Counted from the stretch's first letter, positions 26,410-36,993 are shown. The stretch is 64,000 nucleotides of DNA from Scleromatobacter sp039920745 (GCA_039920745.1 JBDSDD010000081.1:1-64000); one strand, 5' to 3'. The notes: generated by a model from the sequence alone, not told the origin. Numbers and translations: made by a program.

Positions 26410-27393
26410 ATGTACCTGGGCGTCGATGGCGGCGGAACCAAGACCGCGTTCGTGCTGGCGGACGACCAGGGCCGCGTGCTCGCGTCGCACCAGGAGGGCT
26501 CGCTGTACCACCCCGAAGTGGGCCTGGACGAGGTGCTCGCGACGCTGCGCCGTGGCATGCAGCACATCACGCGGGCGTCCGGCATCGCGCCGATTGCGCT
26601 CGATGGCGCGTGGGTGGGCCTGCCCGCTTTCGGCGAGGACAGCCGCGTGCAGGCGCGTCTCGAGGCCTTGCCCGCCGAAGCCTTTCCCGGCATCCCCGTC
26701 GGCCGCGGCAATGACCTCGAATGCAGCCACGCCGGCGCGCTCGGCGGCGCGGACGGCATCTCGCTGGTGGCAGGCACCGGGGCGATGACCTGGGGCACCT
26801 GGCAGGGCCGGTCGGTGCGCTGCGGCGGCTGGGGCGAGGTCTTCGGCGACGAGGGCTCTGCCTACTGGATCGCCCGCGAAGGCCTGGCGCTGTTCTCGCG
26901 CATGAGCGACGGGCGCGCCGAGCGCGGCGTGCTGCTCGACATCGTGCGCCGCCGCACCGGCATCGCCTCCGACCTCGACCTGTCGGGCCTCGTCGTCAGC
27001 GAGGCCGCGCGCAGCAGCGTCGCGTCGTATGCGGTGTCCGTGCACGAGGCCGCGCTGGCGGGCGACGTCGGTGCACGCGAGATCCTGCAGCGCGCTGCGG
27101 GCGAACTGGTGCAGCTCGTGCACGCGACGCGCCGCATGCTGGGCGTGCCCGCGGGTGCGCGCATCGTGGCGTCGACGTCAGGCAGCGTGCTGGGCGAGGA
27201 AGGCCTGGTGCTGCAGGAATTGAAGCGCGTGCTGGCGGCGTCCGAGGGCGACGGCGCGCTCAGCGTGGAGCTGCACGCGCCGTTGATGGCGCCGGTGCTC
27301 GGTGCCGTGGCGCTCGCGGCGCGCGCGGCCGGGCGCGAACTGTCGACGGCCGCCGTCACCGCGCTCGCTCGCACTTCGGTCGGTACCCGTTGA
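26410..27393 (+). CDS. BadF/BadG/NAGK-type amino-sugar kinase
   Basis: 327 aa. ASKHA-fold kinase with phosphate-binding LGVDGGGTKTAFVLAD at the N-terminus, LVAGTGAMTWG and CGGWGEVFGDEGSAYWIARE, as in mammalian-type N-acetylglucosamine kinases. In this locus the likely reaction is ATP-dependent phosphorylation of GalNAc (or galactosamine) at C6, the AgaK role. Follows agaS at once. Sugar specificity is inferred from context. Confidence 0.88.
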   Translation: MYLGVDGGGTKTAFVLADDQGRVLASHQEGSLYHPEVGLDEVLATLRRGMQHITRASGIAPIALDGAWVGLPAFGEDSRVQARLEALPAEAFPGIPVGRGNDLECSHAGALGGADGISLVAGTGAMTWGTWQGRSVRCGGWGEVFGDEGSAYWIAREGLALFSRMSDGRAERGVLLDIVRRRTGIASDLDLSGLVVSEAARSSVASYAVSVHEAALAGDVGAREILQRAAGELVQLVHATRRMLGVPAGARIVASTSGSVLGEEGLVLQELKRVLAASEGDGALSVELHAPLMAPVLGAVALAARAAGRELSTAAVTALARTSVGTR

Positions 27394-27413
27394 ACGCTGA
27401 TGCGGAGCTGCGC

Positions 27414-28241
27414 ATGAACTTCTGGGACGTCAACCGACCGACGCTGCCGACGCACCTGAACGGTGGCGTCGACGCGATGTCGATGGAAGAACGTCGGCGC
27501 CAGATTCGCACGCTGATCGAGACCGCCGGCCGCGTCAGCAGCGACGCGCTGGCGCTGCGCTTCAACACCTCCGCGGTGACGATCCGCTCGGACCTGCGCG
27601 CGCTCGCCGCCAGTGGCGCGTTGTTGCGCACGCACGGCGGCGCGGTGTCGCACCGGGAAGGCGACGAGGTGCCGCTGGCGATCCGCGCCGGCCACCATCA
27701 CTGCGAGAAGGTGCGCATCGCGCAAGCCGCGGTGGGCCTGATCCGCGACGGCGACACCATCCTGCTGGACTCCGGCTCCACCACGCACGAGCTCGCCAAG
27801 CAGCTCGCGCTCAAGCCGCTGACCAGCGTCAACGTCATCACCAACGCATTGAACGTGGCGATGGCGCTGGCGCATGCGCGTCACGTCAACCTGGTGATGC
27901 TCGGCGGCTCGCTGCGGGCAAACTCGTTCACGCTGTCAGGGCCGCAGTCGGAGGCCGCGCTGGCGACGCTGTCGGCGGACCGGCTGTTCCTGGGTGTCGA
28001 CAGCCTCGACCCCGAGCGCGGCCTGATGACGCCCCACTTGATGGAGGCGCAGCTCAACGCGAAGATGATCCGCGTGGCGCGCCAGGTGATCGCGGTGGCC
28101 GACTCGTCCAAGCTGCAGCGCCGCAACCTGTCGGTGATCGGCGCGCTCGAGTGCCTGGACATGCTGATCACCGACGTGCGCGCAACCCCATCGGTGATCA
28201 ACGCGATCCGGGACCGGGGCGTCGACGTGATGGTCGTGTAG
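27414..28241 (+). CDS. agaR: DeoR-family regulator AgaR (second copy)
   Basis: 275 aa from the ATG preceded by GGAG; an internal Met at 27477 is an alternative. HTH: RRRQIRTLIETAGRVSSDAL, FNTSAVTIRSDL. The sensor half is very close to the copy at 15828 (ADRLFLGVDSLDPE, GLMTP, QVIAVADSSKL, RRNLSVI in both), so the two are paralogs. The N-terminal extension (about 20 aa) is not shared. As the last gene of the operon it could give feedback control or sense a different intermediate. Confidence 0.88.
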   Translation: MNFWDVNRPTLPTHLNGGVDAMSMEERRRQIRTLIETAGRVSSDALALRFNTSAVTIRSDLRALAASGALLRTHGGAVSHREGDEVPLAIRAGHHHCEKVRIAQAAVGLIRDGDTILLDSGSTTHELAKQLALKPLTSVNVITNALNVAMALAHARHVNLVMLGGSLRANSFTLSGPQSEAALATLSADRLFLGVDSLDPERGLMTPHLMEAQLNAKMIRVARQVIAVADSSKLQRRNLSVIGALECLDMLITDVRATPSVINAIRDRGVDVMVV

Positions 28242-28252
28242 TCCGCCTGTAT

Positions 28253-28465
28253 TTACGCGCCTGGCCCTTGCTCGGCGGTCGGCTGCAGCTCGATCTTGAG
28301 CCACCCCGGCAGGAACAGCTCACCCTGGTAGCGCGTGTTCGCGTCCTCGGCGCTGATCGAGCTGGCGGGCTCCTCGGCCCATGGCACCACCTGCGTGGGC
28401 GCGTCGACATGGGGCGGGCTGCCGATGTCGGCGGCGGCGGTGTTGCGATTGACGAGCGGGTTCAT
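28253..28465 (-). CDS. small hypothetical protein
   Basis: 70 aa, with a strong ribosome binding site (AAGGAG 6 nt before the ATG), which is the main reason to call it real. No membrane segment. The middle is acidic and polar (PWAEEPASSISAEDANTRY), followed by QGELFLPGWLKIELQP. I do not recognise the family. It follows the methyltransferase on the same strand with a gap of about 60 bp and may share its transcript. Confidence 0.6.
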   Translation of the reverse strand: MNPLVNRNTAAADIGSPPHVDAPTQVVPWAEEPASSISAEDANTRYQGELFLPGWLKIELQPTAEQGPGA

Positions 28466-28526
28466 TCAGTCTCCTTGGCCGGGTGGCGGTTCCAGACGAG
28501 TGCGGCAAGCTCCGTTCCCGAGGCGC

Positions 28527-29225
28527 CTATTGCCGTCGATACGTCAGCATGCGCCCTTTGTACGCCGCGATGCCATCCCGTTCATCCTGGTCGAGCAGGG
28601 ATTCCTCCATGCGGAACCCGTGGCGCGCCATGTTGCGGTGGAACGCGCTGCGGTTGCCGCGGTTCGGGTCGACGATCCACACCTCGGCGGCGGGCGCCAC
28701 GAGGCCCGCGATGAAGTCGGCCAGCGTGCCGCGCTCGTCGCGTTCGTAGAGCACGTCGCTGCCGATGACCAGGTCGAACTCGCCGTGCACGACGACGGGC
28801 GCGCGCTCGTCGATCGCGTCGCGCGGCAGCACCACGCCGGGCCATTGGCCATGGCGATATTTCATCGGCCCGAGGTCGTTGAGCACGAGGTTGTGCGACA
28901 AGAAGCGGCCGGCCAGCGGATGGCAGTCGCTGGCCGTCACGTCGGCCCCGGCGCGGTGCCCGACCAGGCTCGCGAGCCCGAGGCCGCAGCCGATCTCCAG
29001 GATGCGGTCGCCGGGGATGATCCGGCGCGCGCCGAGGCGCGCTGCGAGATGGCTGCCCGAGGGCCACAGCAGGCCGAACAGCGGCCACAGCGAGGACGAG
29101 ATGCCCAGCCGCTCGGCATCGCCCTGCGGGTCCGAGAACTGCTGCTTGTCGAGCAGCGAGCGGATGACCAGGTCCGCAACGCCGGGGATGGCGATGCGCT
29201 CCTGCTTGACTTCGTAACCGGGCAT
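28527..29225 (-). CDS. class I SAM methyltransferase (lysine methyltransferase-like)
   Basis: 232 aa from the ATG at 29225. The SAM site is DRILEIGCGLGLASLVGHRAG, the acidic motif TASDCHPLA follows, and DLVIGSDVLYERDE corresponds to the catalytic DxVY region of METTL21/Nnt1-type protein methyltransferases. Such enzymes methylate lysines of translation factors or chaperones; the target here is unknown. No good Shine-Dalgarno was seen, so the start could lie a few codons upstream at a non-ATG codon. Confidence 0.82.
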   Translation of the reverse strand: MPGYEVKQERIAIPGVADLVIRSLLDKQQFSDPQGDAERLGISSSLWPLFGLLWPSGSHLAARLGARRIIPGDRILEIGCGLGLASLVGHRAGADVTASDCHPLAGRFLSHNLVLNDLGPMKYRHGQWPGVVLPRDAIDERAPVVVHGEFDLVIGSDVLYERDERGTLADFIAGLVAPAAEVWIVDPNRGNRSAFHRNMARHGFRMEESLLDQDERDGIAAYKGRMLTYRRQ

Positions 29226-29293
29226 GGCCGTCGGGGCGAAGCCCGCACGGAGCGCTTCGAATTCTGGGGAACAGGCGACGAGTATGCGCTTCG

Positions 29294-29722
29294 TCAGAAC
29301 ACGAGCAGGGCCGCCACGACGGCCAGCGCGAGCCACACCGCGCCCGGCAGCCGGATTCGTGCTGACGGGTCGAGTTCGGGCGGGGGCGCTTCGGCGTCCA
29401 CAGGCAGTTCGTCGATCGCCAGGTCCCCGCGCTCGATCGCGGCCAGGGTGGTTCGGGCGGCCACGACAAAGGACTCCGGCACCATCACGCGGATTCCTCC
29501 GAGCGCGTAGCACCACAGCCCATAGGCCTGGACGGTCTGGACATCGCCCAGCGTCACGGGAATTCCTTGCGCGCGCAGGCAACTGCGCAGCGTCTCGGCT
29601 TCCAGCGGGTTGAAGACACGCGTCAAGGTGACGAGGTCGCTGGAGGGCGGCTCCTCGTCCGCTTGCGACTGCGTCGCCCTGCGAGGGATCGCTGGATGCG
29701 GAAGCGGCGTCGAGGGGTTCAT
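29294..29722 (-). CDS. DUF2007-domain protein with C-terminal membrane anchor
   Basis: 142 aa. The central part (TLTRVFNPLEAETLRSCL, QGIPVTLGD) matches the 'putative signal transducing' DUF2007 fold, a small ferredoxin-like domain. A single C-terminal hydrophobic helix (PGAVWLALAVVAALLVF) ends the protein, so it is probably tail-anchored with the domain in the cytoplasm. Function unknown. Same strand as the methyltransferase downstream. Confidence 0.75.
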   Translation of the reverse strand: MNPSTPLPHPAIPRRATQSQADEEPPSSDLVTLTRVFNPLEAETLRSCLRAQGIPVTLGDVQTVQAYGLWCYALGGIRVMVPESFVVAARTTLAAIERGDLAIDELPVDAEAPPPELDPSARIRLPGAVWLALAVVAALLVF

Positions 29723-29756
29723 GCCTCATTCTGACCGCTGTTCGCTCCGCAGAGCG

Positions 29757-30152
29757 TCAGTTCTTCACCTTGCCGCTCGCCACCAGCGCGTCCCACTCCG
29801 CGTCCTCATAGAAGCGCGAGCGCGTCAGGAAGCGCTTGCCAGTGGGCCCTTCCAGCGAAAACATGCCGCCGCGCCCGGGCACGACGTCGATGATCAGTTG
29901 CGTGTGGCACCAGTACGCGAACTGCGACTCGCTCATGTAGAACGGCACCCCACCGATGTCGCCCAGGTGGACGTCGTTGTCGCCGACGATGAACTCGCCC
30001 AGCGGGAAGCACATCGGCGCGCTGCCGTCGCAGCAGCCGCCCGACTGGTGGAACATCAGCTCGCCGTGGCGTCCCTGCAGTTCCTGGATCAGCCCCAGCG
30101 CGGCGTCGGTCGCCAACACCTGCGCCGGTAAGTCGACAACTGCCTGGCTCAT
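29757..30152 (-). CDS. DUF779 family protein linked to aldehyde dehydrogenase
   Basis: 131 aa. The DUF779 signature is HQSGGCCDGSAPMCFP (paired Cys) followed by VHLGDIGGVPFYMS and FAYWCHTQLIIDVVPGRGG. These proteins nearly always sit next to ExaC/AldB-type aldehyde dehydrogenases, as here. The Cys pairs suggest a metal or redox role, unproven. Confidence 0.9.
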   Translation of the reverse strand: MSQAVVDLPAQVLATDAALGLIQELQGRHGELMFHQSGGCCDGSAPMCFPLGEFIVGDNDVHLGDIGGVPFYMSESQFAYWCHTQLIIDVVPGRGGMFSLEGPTGKRFLTRSRFYEDAEWDALVASGKVKN

Positions 30153-30279
30153 CGTAGAGATCCTGTTGGCGTGCAGAAAGATGTTCCCGCCGCCGGCGCG
30201 CGGGCGCCAGCGGCGAAATTCAAGAGAGCGGCGGATCCGGCTCTGCCGGGCCGCTCGCGGCCGGCCCCTCGGGGGCAGG

Positions 30280-30333
30280 GAGCGCCAGCGACCGTGGGGC
30301 CGTCATTTCCTGGAGCGCCAGCGACCGTGGGGC
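30280..30333. repeat. 21-bp direct repeat, two copies
   Basis: The same 21 bp, starting GAGCGCCAGCGACCG, occurs at 30280-30300 and 30313-30333 (period 33 bp) in the gap between the aldehyde dehydrogenase and DUF779. The 12-bp spacer differs. Either a duplicated regulatory element or a fragment of a dispersed repeat. Confidence 0.65.
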
Positions 30334-30344
30334 ACCATTCCTGC

Positions 30345-31865
<1,521 letters not shown>

Positions 31866-32122
31866 GGCGAGTCTCCTGGTGTGGTTTGACGTCGGGATCG
31901 AGCCCTGCCCGGCGGCGCCATTGCGTCGCCAGGAGGGCGTCGACCAACACCCACCACATTGCGAGCCGCGTGCCGGCCTGTCAAGGACGCCGCCAAAGGC
32001 CGCGCCGGCGTCAATGCCGTCTACGCAGACACCGACGAACGGACACGTGGCGAGCGCATAGTGTGGCGCCGCGCCACGTCGCCCACGCACCCGGCGGGGA
32101 CAGCCGGGACGCCGCGCAGGCG

Positions 32123-32959
32123 TCAGGCCGCCGCGGGCGCTGGCGGCAGTTGCGCCTGGACCTGCACTTGAAGCAGGTCGGGCTCGATCGCCGGCGCCGG
32201 CGCCAGGTCGGCCGCGGCCGGCTGCGGCCCGGTCAGCGTCATCAGGATGTCGGCATACCAGGCGCAGTTCAGGCCCAGCGACTCGTCGAGCACCTGGTCG
32301 CGGTCGCCCATGTCCAGCCGCGCCGAATGGACGCCCAGCAGCAGCCACGGCAAGGTCGGGTTGCGCGGCGTGGTCGCCCAGTCGCGCATCACCACTGGCG
32401 CGCCGCTCGCGCCGCGGTGCATGCGCGCGTCGGTCAGGAAGTAGCCCTGGCCCTGGAAGCGGATGCCGTACGACGACGCGACGATCGCCTGGCGCACGAC
32501 CGGCAGGTGGTGCAACCCGTCATGGAAGCCGAGCGGAAAGCCCGACACCAGCAGCGACGCGCCGACGCCGATGGCATCGCCCGGCGACGCCAGCTGCGCC
32601 GGCGTGAACGCGCGCAGCACGCCGTCCTTGGGCAGCTTGCTGCGATCGAGCTCGAGCACCGCGATGTCGACCTCGCCGCCGCTGTCGCGCCCTTGCCGCC
32701 ACACGCTCTTGCCGTCCTTGTAGAGCGGGATCGAGAAGCCGGTGGAGCGCGTCAGGTCGAAGCCGTCCAGGTGCAACTCGATCTCGATGCGGTCGGGCAG
32801 GTGCTTGTTGGGCGCGTCGATCACCACGTGGCGGCTCGTCACCAGGTACAGCGCGCCGTCGCGCTCGAAGAAGAAGCCGCTGGCGTTCGTCTGCAGCAGC
32901 GGCCCGAGGAACGTGGAGACGCGGGCGGTGGCGAGCAGCAGGGGGTCGGCGGTGGTCAT
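32123..32959 (-). CDS. trypsin-like serine protease
   Basis: 278 aa without a signal peptide. The catalytic triad is visible in order: His44 in LVTSRHVV, Asp98 in GEVDIAVLEL, Ser185 in HRGASGAPV. The C-terminal 30 residues are low-complexity Ala/Pro/Gln. Fold and spacing match the Trypsin_2 group; the likely location is cytoplasmic, odd for this fold. No PDZ domain. Substrate unknown. Confidence 0.8.
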   Translation of the reverse strand: MTTADPLLLATARVSTFLGPLLQTNASGFFFERDGALYLVTSRHVVIDAPNKHLPDRIEIELHLDGFDLTRSTGFSIPLYKDGKSVWRQGRDSGGEVDIAVLELDRSKLPKDGVLRAFTPAQLASPGDAIGVGASLLVSGFPLGFHDGLHHLPVVRQAIVASSYGIRFQGQGYFLTDARMHRGASGAPVVMRDWATTPRNPTLPWLLLGVHSARLDMGDRDQVLDESLGLNCAWYADILMTLTGPQPAAADLAPAPAIEPDLLQVQVQAQLPPAPAAA

Positions 32960-33138
32960 GACCGATCATGACAGGCTGAAACGCTGCCGCGGCGGGCGCG
33001 TCGGTAGAAAAAGGGATTCACCTTGCCCCACTCGCGGGCCGGCGAGCGCTTGTGCGGGCGCTGCCAGGCCTTCTTCGACAGTGCCCCGGTTGCTTGTTTC
33101 GATGCAGATGCCGGGGACCTTGCCGGCAGCAGGCGAGA

Positions 33139-33960
33139 ATGACCGCGGCCGCTCGGCCGTCCCGTCCCCTCTCGTCCGGGCACTTCGTGAAGCGCATGCT
33201 GATCCTGATTCCTCTCCTGCTCGTCGCTCTCTACGCCGGCTGCTGCGTCCTGCTCTACCTCAAGCAGCGCACGTTCCAGTACTTCCCGACGCCGCGCCGG
33301 CTCGGCCCGACGCAGATGGCCGGCGCCTTCCAGAGCGGCGACACCCTGCTGCAGCTGACCGTGCGGCCGCACGCGGGGCCGGGCGCGGTGCTGTACTTCG
33401 GCGGCAATGCCGAGGACGTCTCCGGCAGCGTGGGCCCGCTGATGGCCGCCTTTCCCGAGCGCGAGATCGTGATGCTGCACTACCGCGGCTACGGCGGCAG
33501 CGCCGGCACGCCCACCGAGGCCGACATCGCCGCCGACGCCGCCGGCCTGTTCGACCAGGTGCACGCGCGCCATCCCGACGTGATCGTCATCGGCCGCAGC
33601 CTGGGCACCGGCGTCGCGGCGCGGCTGGCCAGCACGCGGCCCGTCGCCAAGCTGGTGCTGGTGACGCCTTACGACAGCCTGCTGGGCATCGCCCAGATCG
33701 GCTTCCCGCTGTTTCCCGTGCGCTGGCTGCTGGTCGACAAGTACGAGTCGTGGCGCTACGTGCCCCTGATCACCGCGCCCGTGCTGATCCTGCGCGCGGA
33801 GCACGACGAGACGATTCCCGCGGCGAGCACCGAGGCGCTGCGCGCGCGCTTTCCGGCCGGCCAGGCCCAACTCGTCGTCGTGCCTGGGGCGAGCCACAAC
33901 ACGATCATCGACGACCCGGTGTACGTGCAGGCGTTGGCCGCCTTCGACACGCCCCGCTGA
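33139..33960 (+). CDS. membrane-anchored alpha/beta hydrolase
   Basis: 273 aa from the ATG at 33139; a later GTG at 33187 is possible. One N-terminal membrane helix (about 19-41) and a hydrolase domain of the ABHD13/17-like type: HYRGYGGSAGTP, nucleophile elbow IGRSLGTGVA (Ser154), Asp in AEHDETIP, His in GASHN. Relatives are esterases or depalmitoylases. The stop overlaps the next gene's start (TGATG). Confidence 0.82.
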   Translation: MTAAARPSRPLSSGHFVKRMLILIPLLLVALYAGCCVLLYLKQRTFQYFPTPRRLGPTQMAGAFQSGDTLLQLTVRPHAGPGAVLYFGGNAEDVSGSVGPLMAAFPEREIVMLHYRGYGGSAGTPTEADIAADAAGLFDQVHARHPDVIVIGRSLGTGVAARLASTRPVAKLVLVTPYDSLLGIAQIGFPLFPVRWLLVDKYESWRYVPLITAPVLILRAEHDETIPAASTEALRARFPAGQAQLVVVPGASHNTIIDDPVYVQALAAFDTPR

Positions 33961-34499
33961 TGCGCTTCGCCGCCTTCCTGCGCAACGTCAACCTGGGTCG
34001 GCCCGACAGCCCGACACGGGCCCTGCTGGAGTCGGCCTTCCTCCAGTCGGGCGCCGCGAGCGCGGCGTCGTTCCAGGTCAACGGCACGCTGGTCTTCACG
34101 CCCGCATCCGGGCAGCGCGCCCGCGCGGTGGCGTCACGCGCCTGCGCGGCGATGCGCGCGAGCTGCGGGATGCGCGAGCCCGTCTTCGTGCGCAGCCTCG
34201 ACGAGCTGCAGGCGCTGGTGGCGAGCGCCCCGTTCGCCGGTCGCGTGGCCGAGGGCCGCGATGCCTGCTGCATCAGCTTCCTGGGCGCGCCGCCGACGGC
34301 GTTGCCGGCGCTGCCGCTCGTCACGCCGCGCCACGACCTGGAGATCCTGCGCGCCGACGACACCCACGTGCTGAGCATCAGCCGCTGGATCGGGGCGTCG
34401 GCCGGATCGCCCAATGCCTGGCTCGAGCGACAGCTGCGGGAGCCGGCCACGACGCGCAACTGGCGCACGCTGGTACGCCTCGTCGAGAAATATTCCTGA
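33960..34499 (+). CDS. DUF1697 family protein
   Basis: 179 aa. Family hallmark at the N-terminus (FAAFLRNVNLG) and C-terminus (TTRNWRTLVRLVEKYS), with the ferredoxin-like halves between. Start overlaps the hydrolase stop, so the pair is coupled. Function of the family is unknown. Confidence 0.88.
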   Translation: MRFAAFLRNVNLGRPDSPTRALLESAFLQSGAASAASFQVNGTLVFTPASGQRARAVASRACAAMRASCGMREPVFVRSLDELQALVASAPFAGRVAEGRDACCISFLGAPPTALPALPLVTPRHDLEILRADDTHVLSISRWIGASAGSPNAWLERQLREPATTRNWRTLVRLVEKYS

Positions 34500-34540
34500 G
34501 CGAACGGATCTTTTGAGCGGAACCTCGCTCAGACCCCGCG

Positions 34541-35719
34541 ATGACAGCCTCCCCCTCCCGCAATTCCGGACTCGACACGCTGCGCGCCTGCGCCATCGCG
34601 CTCGTGTTCATGTACCACTACGAAACCTTCGTCAGCCGCACGTCCACGTTCGGCTGGTTGGGCAACATCGGCTGGACCGGCGTCGACCTGTTCTTCGTGC
34701 TGAGCGGCTACCTGATCGCCAACCAATTGTTCGCGGGCATTACGCGCGGGCAGTCGCTGTCGCTGCCGCGCTTCTACGCGCGCCGCGCGCTGCGCACGCT
34801 GCCGGTGTTCTGGCTGGTGCTGGCGGCCTTCATGCTGTTCCCGGCGGCGATGGGTGGACGACCGCCGCCGCCGTGGTGGCGCTTCCTCACCTTCACGCAG
34901 AACATCGGCCTGCCGGCCGGCACGGCGTTCTCGCACGCGTGGTCGCTGTGCGTCGAGGAGCAGTTCTACCTGGTGTTGCCGGCGGTGCTGGCCATCGGCC
35001 TGTGCCTCGCACGCGGGCGCGTCACGCTCACGCGCGTTCACGGCTGGGCGCTGATGGGCGCGGTCGTCGTCGGCGGCGTGGTTGCGCGTTGCTGGCTCTG
35101 GCAGTCCTACGGGCGTTCTGCTGATGGCAGCGGCGCGGGCTACATGTCGTGGATCTACTACGCCACGCTGTGCCGCGCGGACGAGTTCATCCCCGGCGTG
35201 GCGGTGGCGATGCTCAAGAACTTCCATCGTCCGACCTGGGACCAGCTGATGGCGCGCGGCAGCTTGCTGAGCGCGATCGGCGCCGTGGCCGTCGTCGGCA
35301 TGTTGACGCTCACCTTCAACTTCTACGACATCGATGGCTACGGCTGGGGCTTCTTCATGACCGGCTTCGGCTATTCGCTCAATGCGCTGGCGTACGCGGT
35401 GCTCGTCGCGGCCGCGCTGAGCCCGCAGGCCCGCGTGCTGCGCTGGCGCCTCCCCGGCGCCGACAAGCTCGCGTTGTGGTCGTACGCGATCTACCTGTCG
35501 CACAAGCCACTGGCCTACTTCCTCTCGCAGCAGCTTAAGCCGCTGGGCGTGTCGGATGGCCCGCGGCTGGCGATCGTCACGCTGGCCTGCATCGCAATGG
35601 GGGGCCTGCTTTACAAGCTGGTCGAGGCGCCATTCATGGCGTTGCGCGATCGCTTGGTGCCGACCAACTTCGACGACGACAGGCGGCCGGCGGCGCTGCC
35701 TGTCGCTGTCAGTCCCTGA
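34541..35719 (+). CDS. acyltransferase-3 family membrane protein
   Basis: 392 aa with about ten membrane helices. Signature of OatA/OafA-type acyltransferases: GLDTLRACAIALVFMYHY (catalytic His), GWTGVDLFFVLSGYLIA, FYARRALRTLP and SLCVEEQFYLVLP. These enzymes O-acylate sugars of lipopolysaccharide, peptidoglycan or exopolysaccharide. No glycosyltransferase is adjacent, so the target is open. The 3' end overlaps the convergent gene by 11 bp. Confidence 0.9.
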   Translation: MTASPSRNSGLDTLRACAIALVFMYHYETFVSRTSTFGWLGNIGWTGVDLFFVLSGYLIANQLFAGITRGQSLSLPRFYARRALRTLPVFWLVLAAFMLFPAAMGGRPPPPWWRFLTFTQNIGLPAGTAFSHAWSLCVEEQFYLVLPAVLAIGLCLARGRVTLTRVHGWALMGAVVVGGVVARCWLWQSYGRSADGSGAGYMSWIYYATLCRADEFIPGVAVAMLKNFHRPTWDQLMARGSLLSAIGAVAVVGMLTLTFNFYDIDGYGWGFFMTGFGYSLNALAYAVLVAAALSPQARVLRWRLPGADKLALWSYAIYLSHKPLAYFLSQQLKPLGVSDGPRLAIVTLACIAMGGLLYKLVEAPFMALRDRLVPTNFDDDRRPAALPVAVSP

Positions 35720-36206
35720 CGCGACGCATCTTCATCACCCAGTTGGTTTCCCACGGGCCGTCGGCGGCGCCCTTGTCGCCGATGAGCGCGAAGTCCTGCG
35801 ACCAGCGCGCGTCGTCCGGGCCCAGCCGCTCCCACAGGAAGCGCACGCGCACCGGGCGGCCGGCGTCCGCGTCGACGCCGAAGAACACGCCGCGGTCGCC
35901 GTTCCAGCCGCCGTGCACTGGCGGCGTGATGAGGCCGTCAGTGCTGTTGATCCAGTAGATGGACCAGCGCTGCTCCGCGACATCCAGCGTGCGGAACGTC
36001 ACGCCGGTGAAGCCCCTGCTCGTGAACACGTTCTCGTCGATCGAGATCTGGCCGTCCATCAGCACGCTGGCGCGGCTCGTGTGGTCGAACTCGATCCAGT
36101 CGTTGCTGCCGACGTTGCGTTCGGGCAGGCGGCGATTGACGACGTGCCAGGTGCCTCCGACGAGGAAGTCGAAGTCGTGAGGGCGGCCGATGAAGTCTGT
36201 GGTCAT
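35709..36206 (-). CDS. DUF1579-like small protein
   Basis: 165 aa, soluble, beta-rich: HDFDFLVGGTWHVVNRRL at the N-terminus, then ISIDENVF, SIYWINSTDGL and WERLGPDDARWSQDF. The layout matches small lipocalin-like DUF1579 proteins with no known reaction. Four bases after the NIPSNAP gene, so in one operon controlled from the divergent WYL-regulator promoter. Confidence 0.8.
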   Translation of the reverse strand: MTTDFIGRPHDFDFLVGGTWHVVNRRLPERNVGSNDWIEFDHTSRASVLMDGQISIDENVFTSRGFTGVTFRTLDVAEQRWSIYWINSTDGLITPPVHGGWNGDRGVFFGVDADAGRPVRVRFLWERLGPDDARWSQDFALIGDKGAADGPWETNWVMKMRRVRD

Positions 36207-36210
36207 GGTG

Positions 36211-36969
36211 TCAGCTTTCGAAAGGGTGATGGCGACGCAGCGCCGAACGGGGGGTGGGCGCGAGGCGCAGCTGCGTGGCCTCGCCGGAAAGAAGGGCGCG
36301 CCACTCGGGGCGCTGCAAGCAGCCGGACTCGGCCAGCAACGCGGCGTGGCGGCGTTGCGCGGCCTCGTCGTCGAAGCGCGTCAGCCAGGCGATGACGGAC
36401 TCGCCCTCGCGCACCGGCAGGCGCGGGAAGTTGTTCGCGGCGGGCTCGGTCACCCAGCACGCCAGCAGGTCGCCGCCGACGCCGACCCACCAGGAATGGA
36501 TGTGCTGGTCGAAGGCGTGCAGCAGCGCGTCGTCGGCCGGCCCGCGCAACGGGCAGACGGTGATCGTGAAGATGCCGCCGGCCGGCGCCGCATCGGCGAC
36601 CGGCGGGCGAGGCAGGAGCGCTTCGCGCAGGCCGCGGTTGCAGGCGAGCGGGCGCAGCAGCAGCACATCGTCGCTGTCGACCATCGTCGCGTTGGCCGCG
36701 TCGCGATGGCGCTGCCACGCCGGGCCGCCGTAGAACGCGCCGAGGGCGTCGGCGCGGGCGGCCATGTCGGCGAAGCCGCGCAGCCAGACGAAGCGGTCGG
36801 GGGCGTCGAGGTCGCGGAACGTGCCCAGCACCCGGATGCCGGCGTCCTCCTGCGGCTCGACGAACGCGCGCTCGAACAGCGCGATCAGCGCGTCGCGGCG
36901 GCCGGGGTGCAGCGTGTACTGGCGCAGTTCGAGCACGGCCAGCGCTTCGGTGACGACGGGGAAAGACAT
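36211..36969 (-). CDS. NIPSNAP family protein
   Basis: 252 aa; AGGAG precedes the ATG. N-terminal ferredoxin-like dimeric domain with LELRQYTLHPGRRDALI, FVWLRGFADMAAR and FYGGPAWQRHRDAAN, typical of NIPSNAP; the second half repeats the fold weakly. Function of bacterial NIPSNAPs is unsettled. Divergent from the WYL regulator, whose palindromic sites lie between. Confidence 0.88.
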   Translation of the reverse strand: MSFPVVTEALAVLELRQYTLHPGRRDALIALFERAFVEPQEDAGIRVLGTFRDLDAPDRFVWLRGFADMAARADALGAFYGGPAWQRHRDAANATMVDSDDVLLLRPLACNRGLREALLPRPPVADAAPAGGIFTITVCPLRGPADDALLHAFDQHIHSWWVGVGGDLLACWVTEPAANNFPRLPVREGESVIAWLTRFDDEAAQRRHAALLAESGCLQRPEWRALLSGEATQLRLAPTPRSALRRHHPFES

Positions 36970-36993
36970 GGCGGCAACTCCTGGGTTGGTGCA

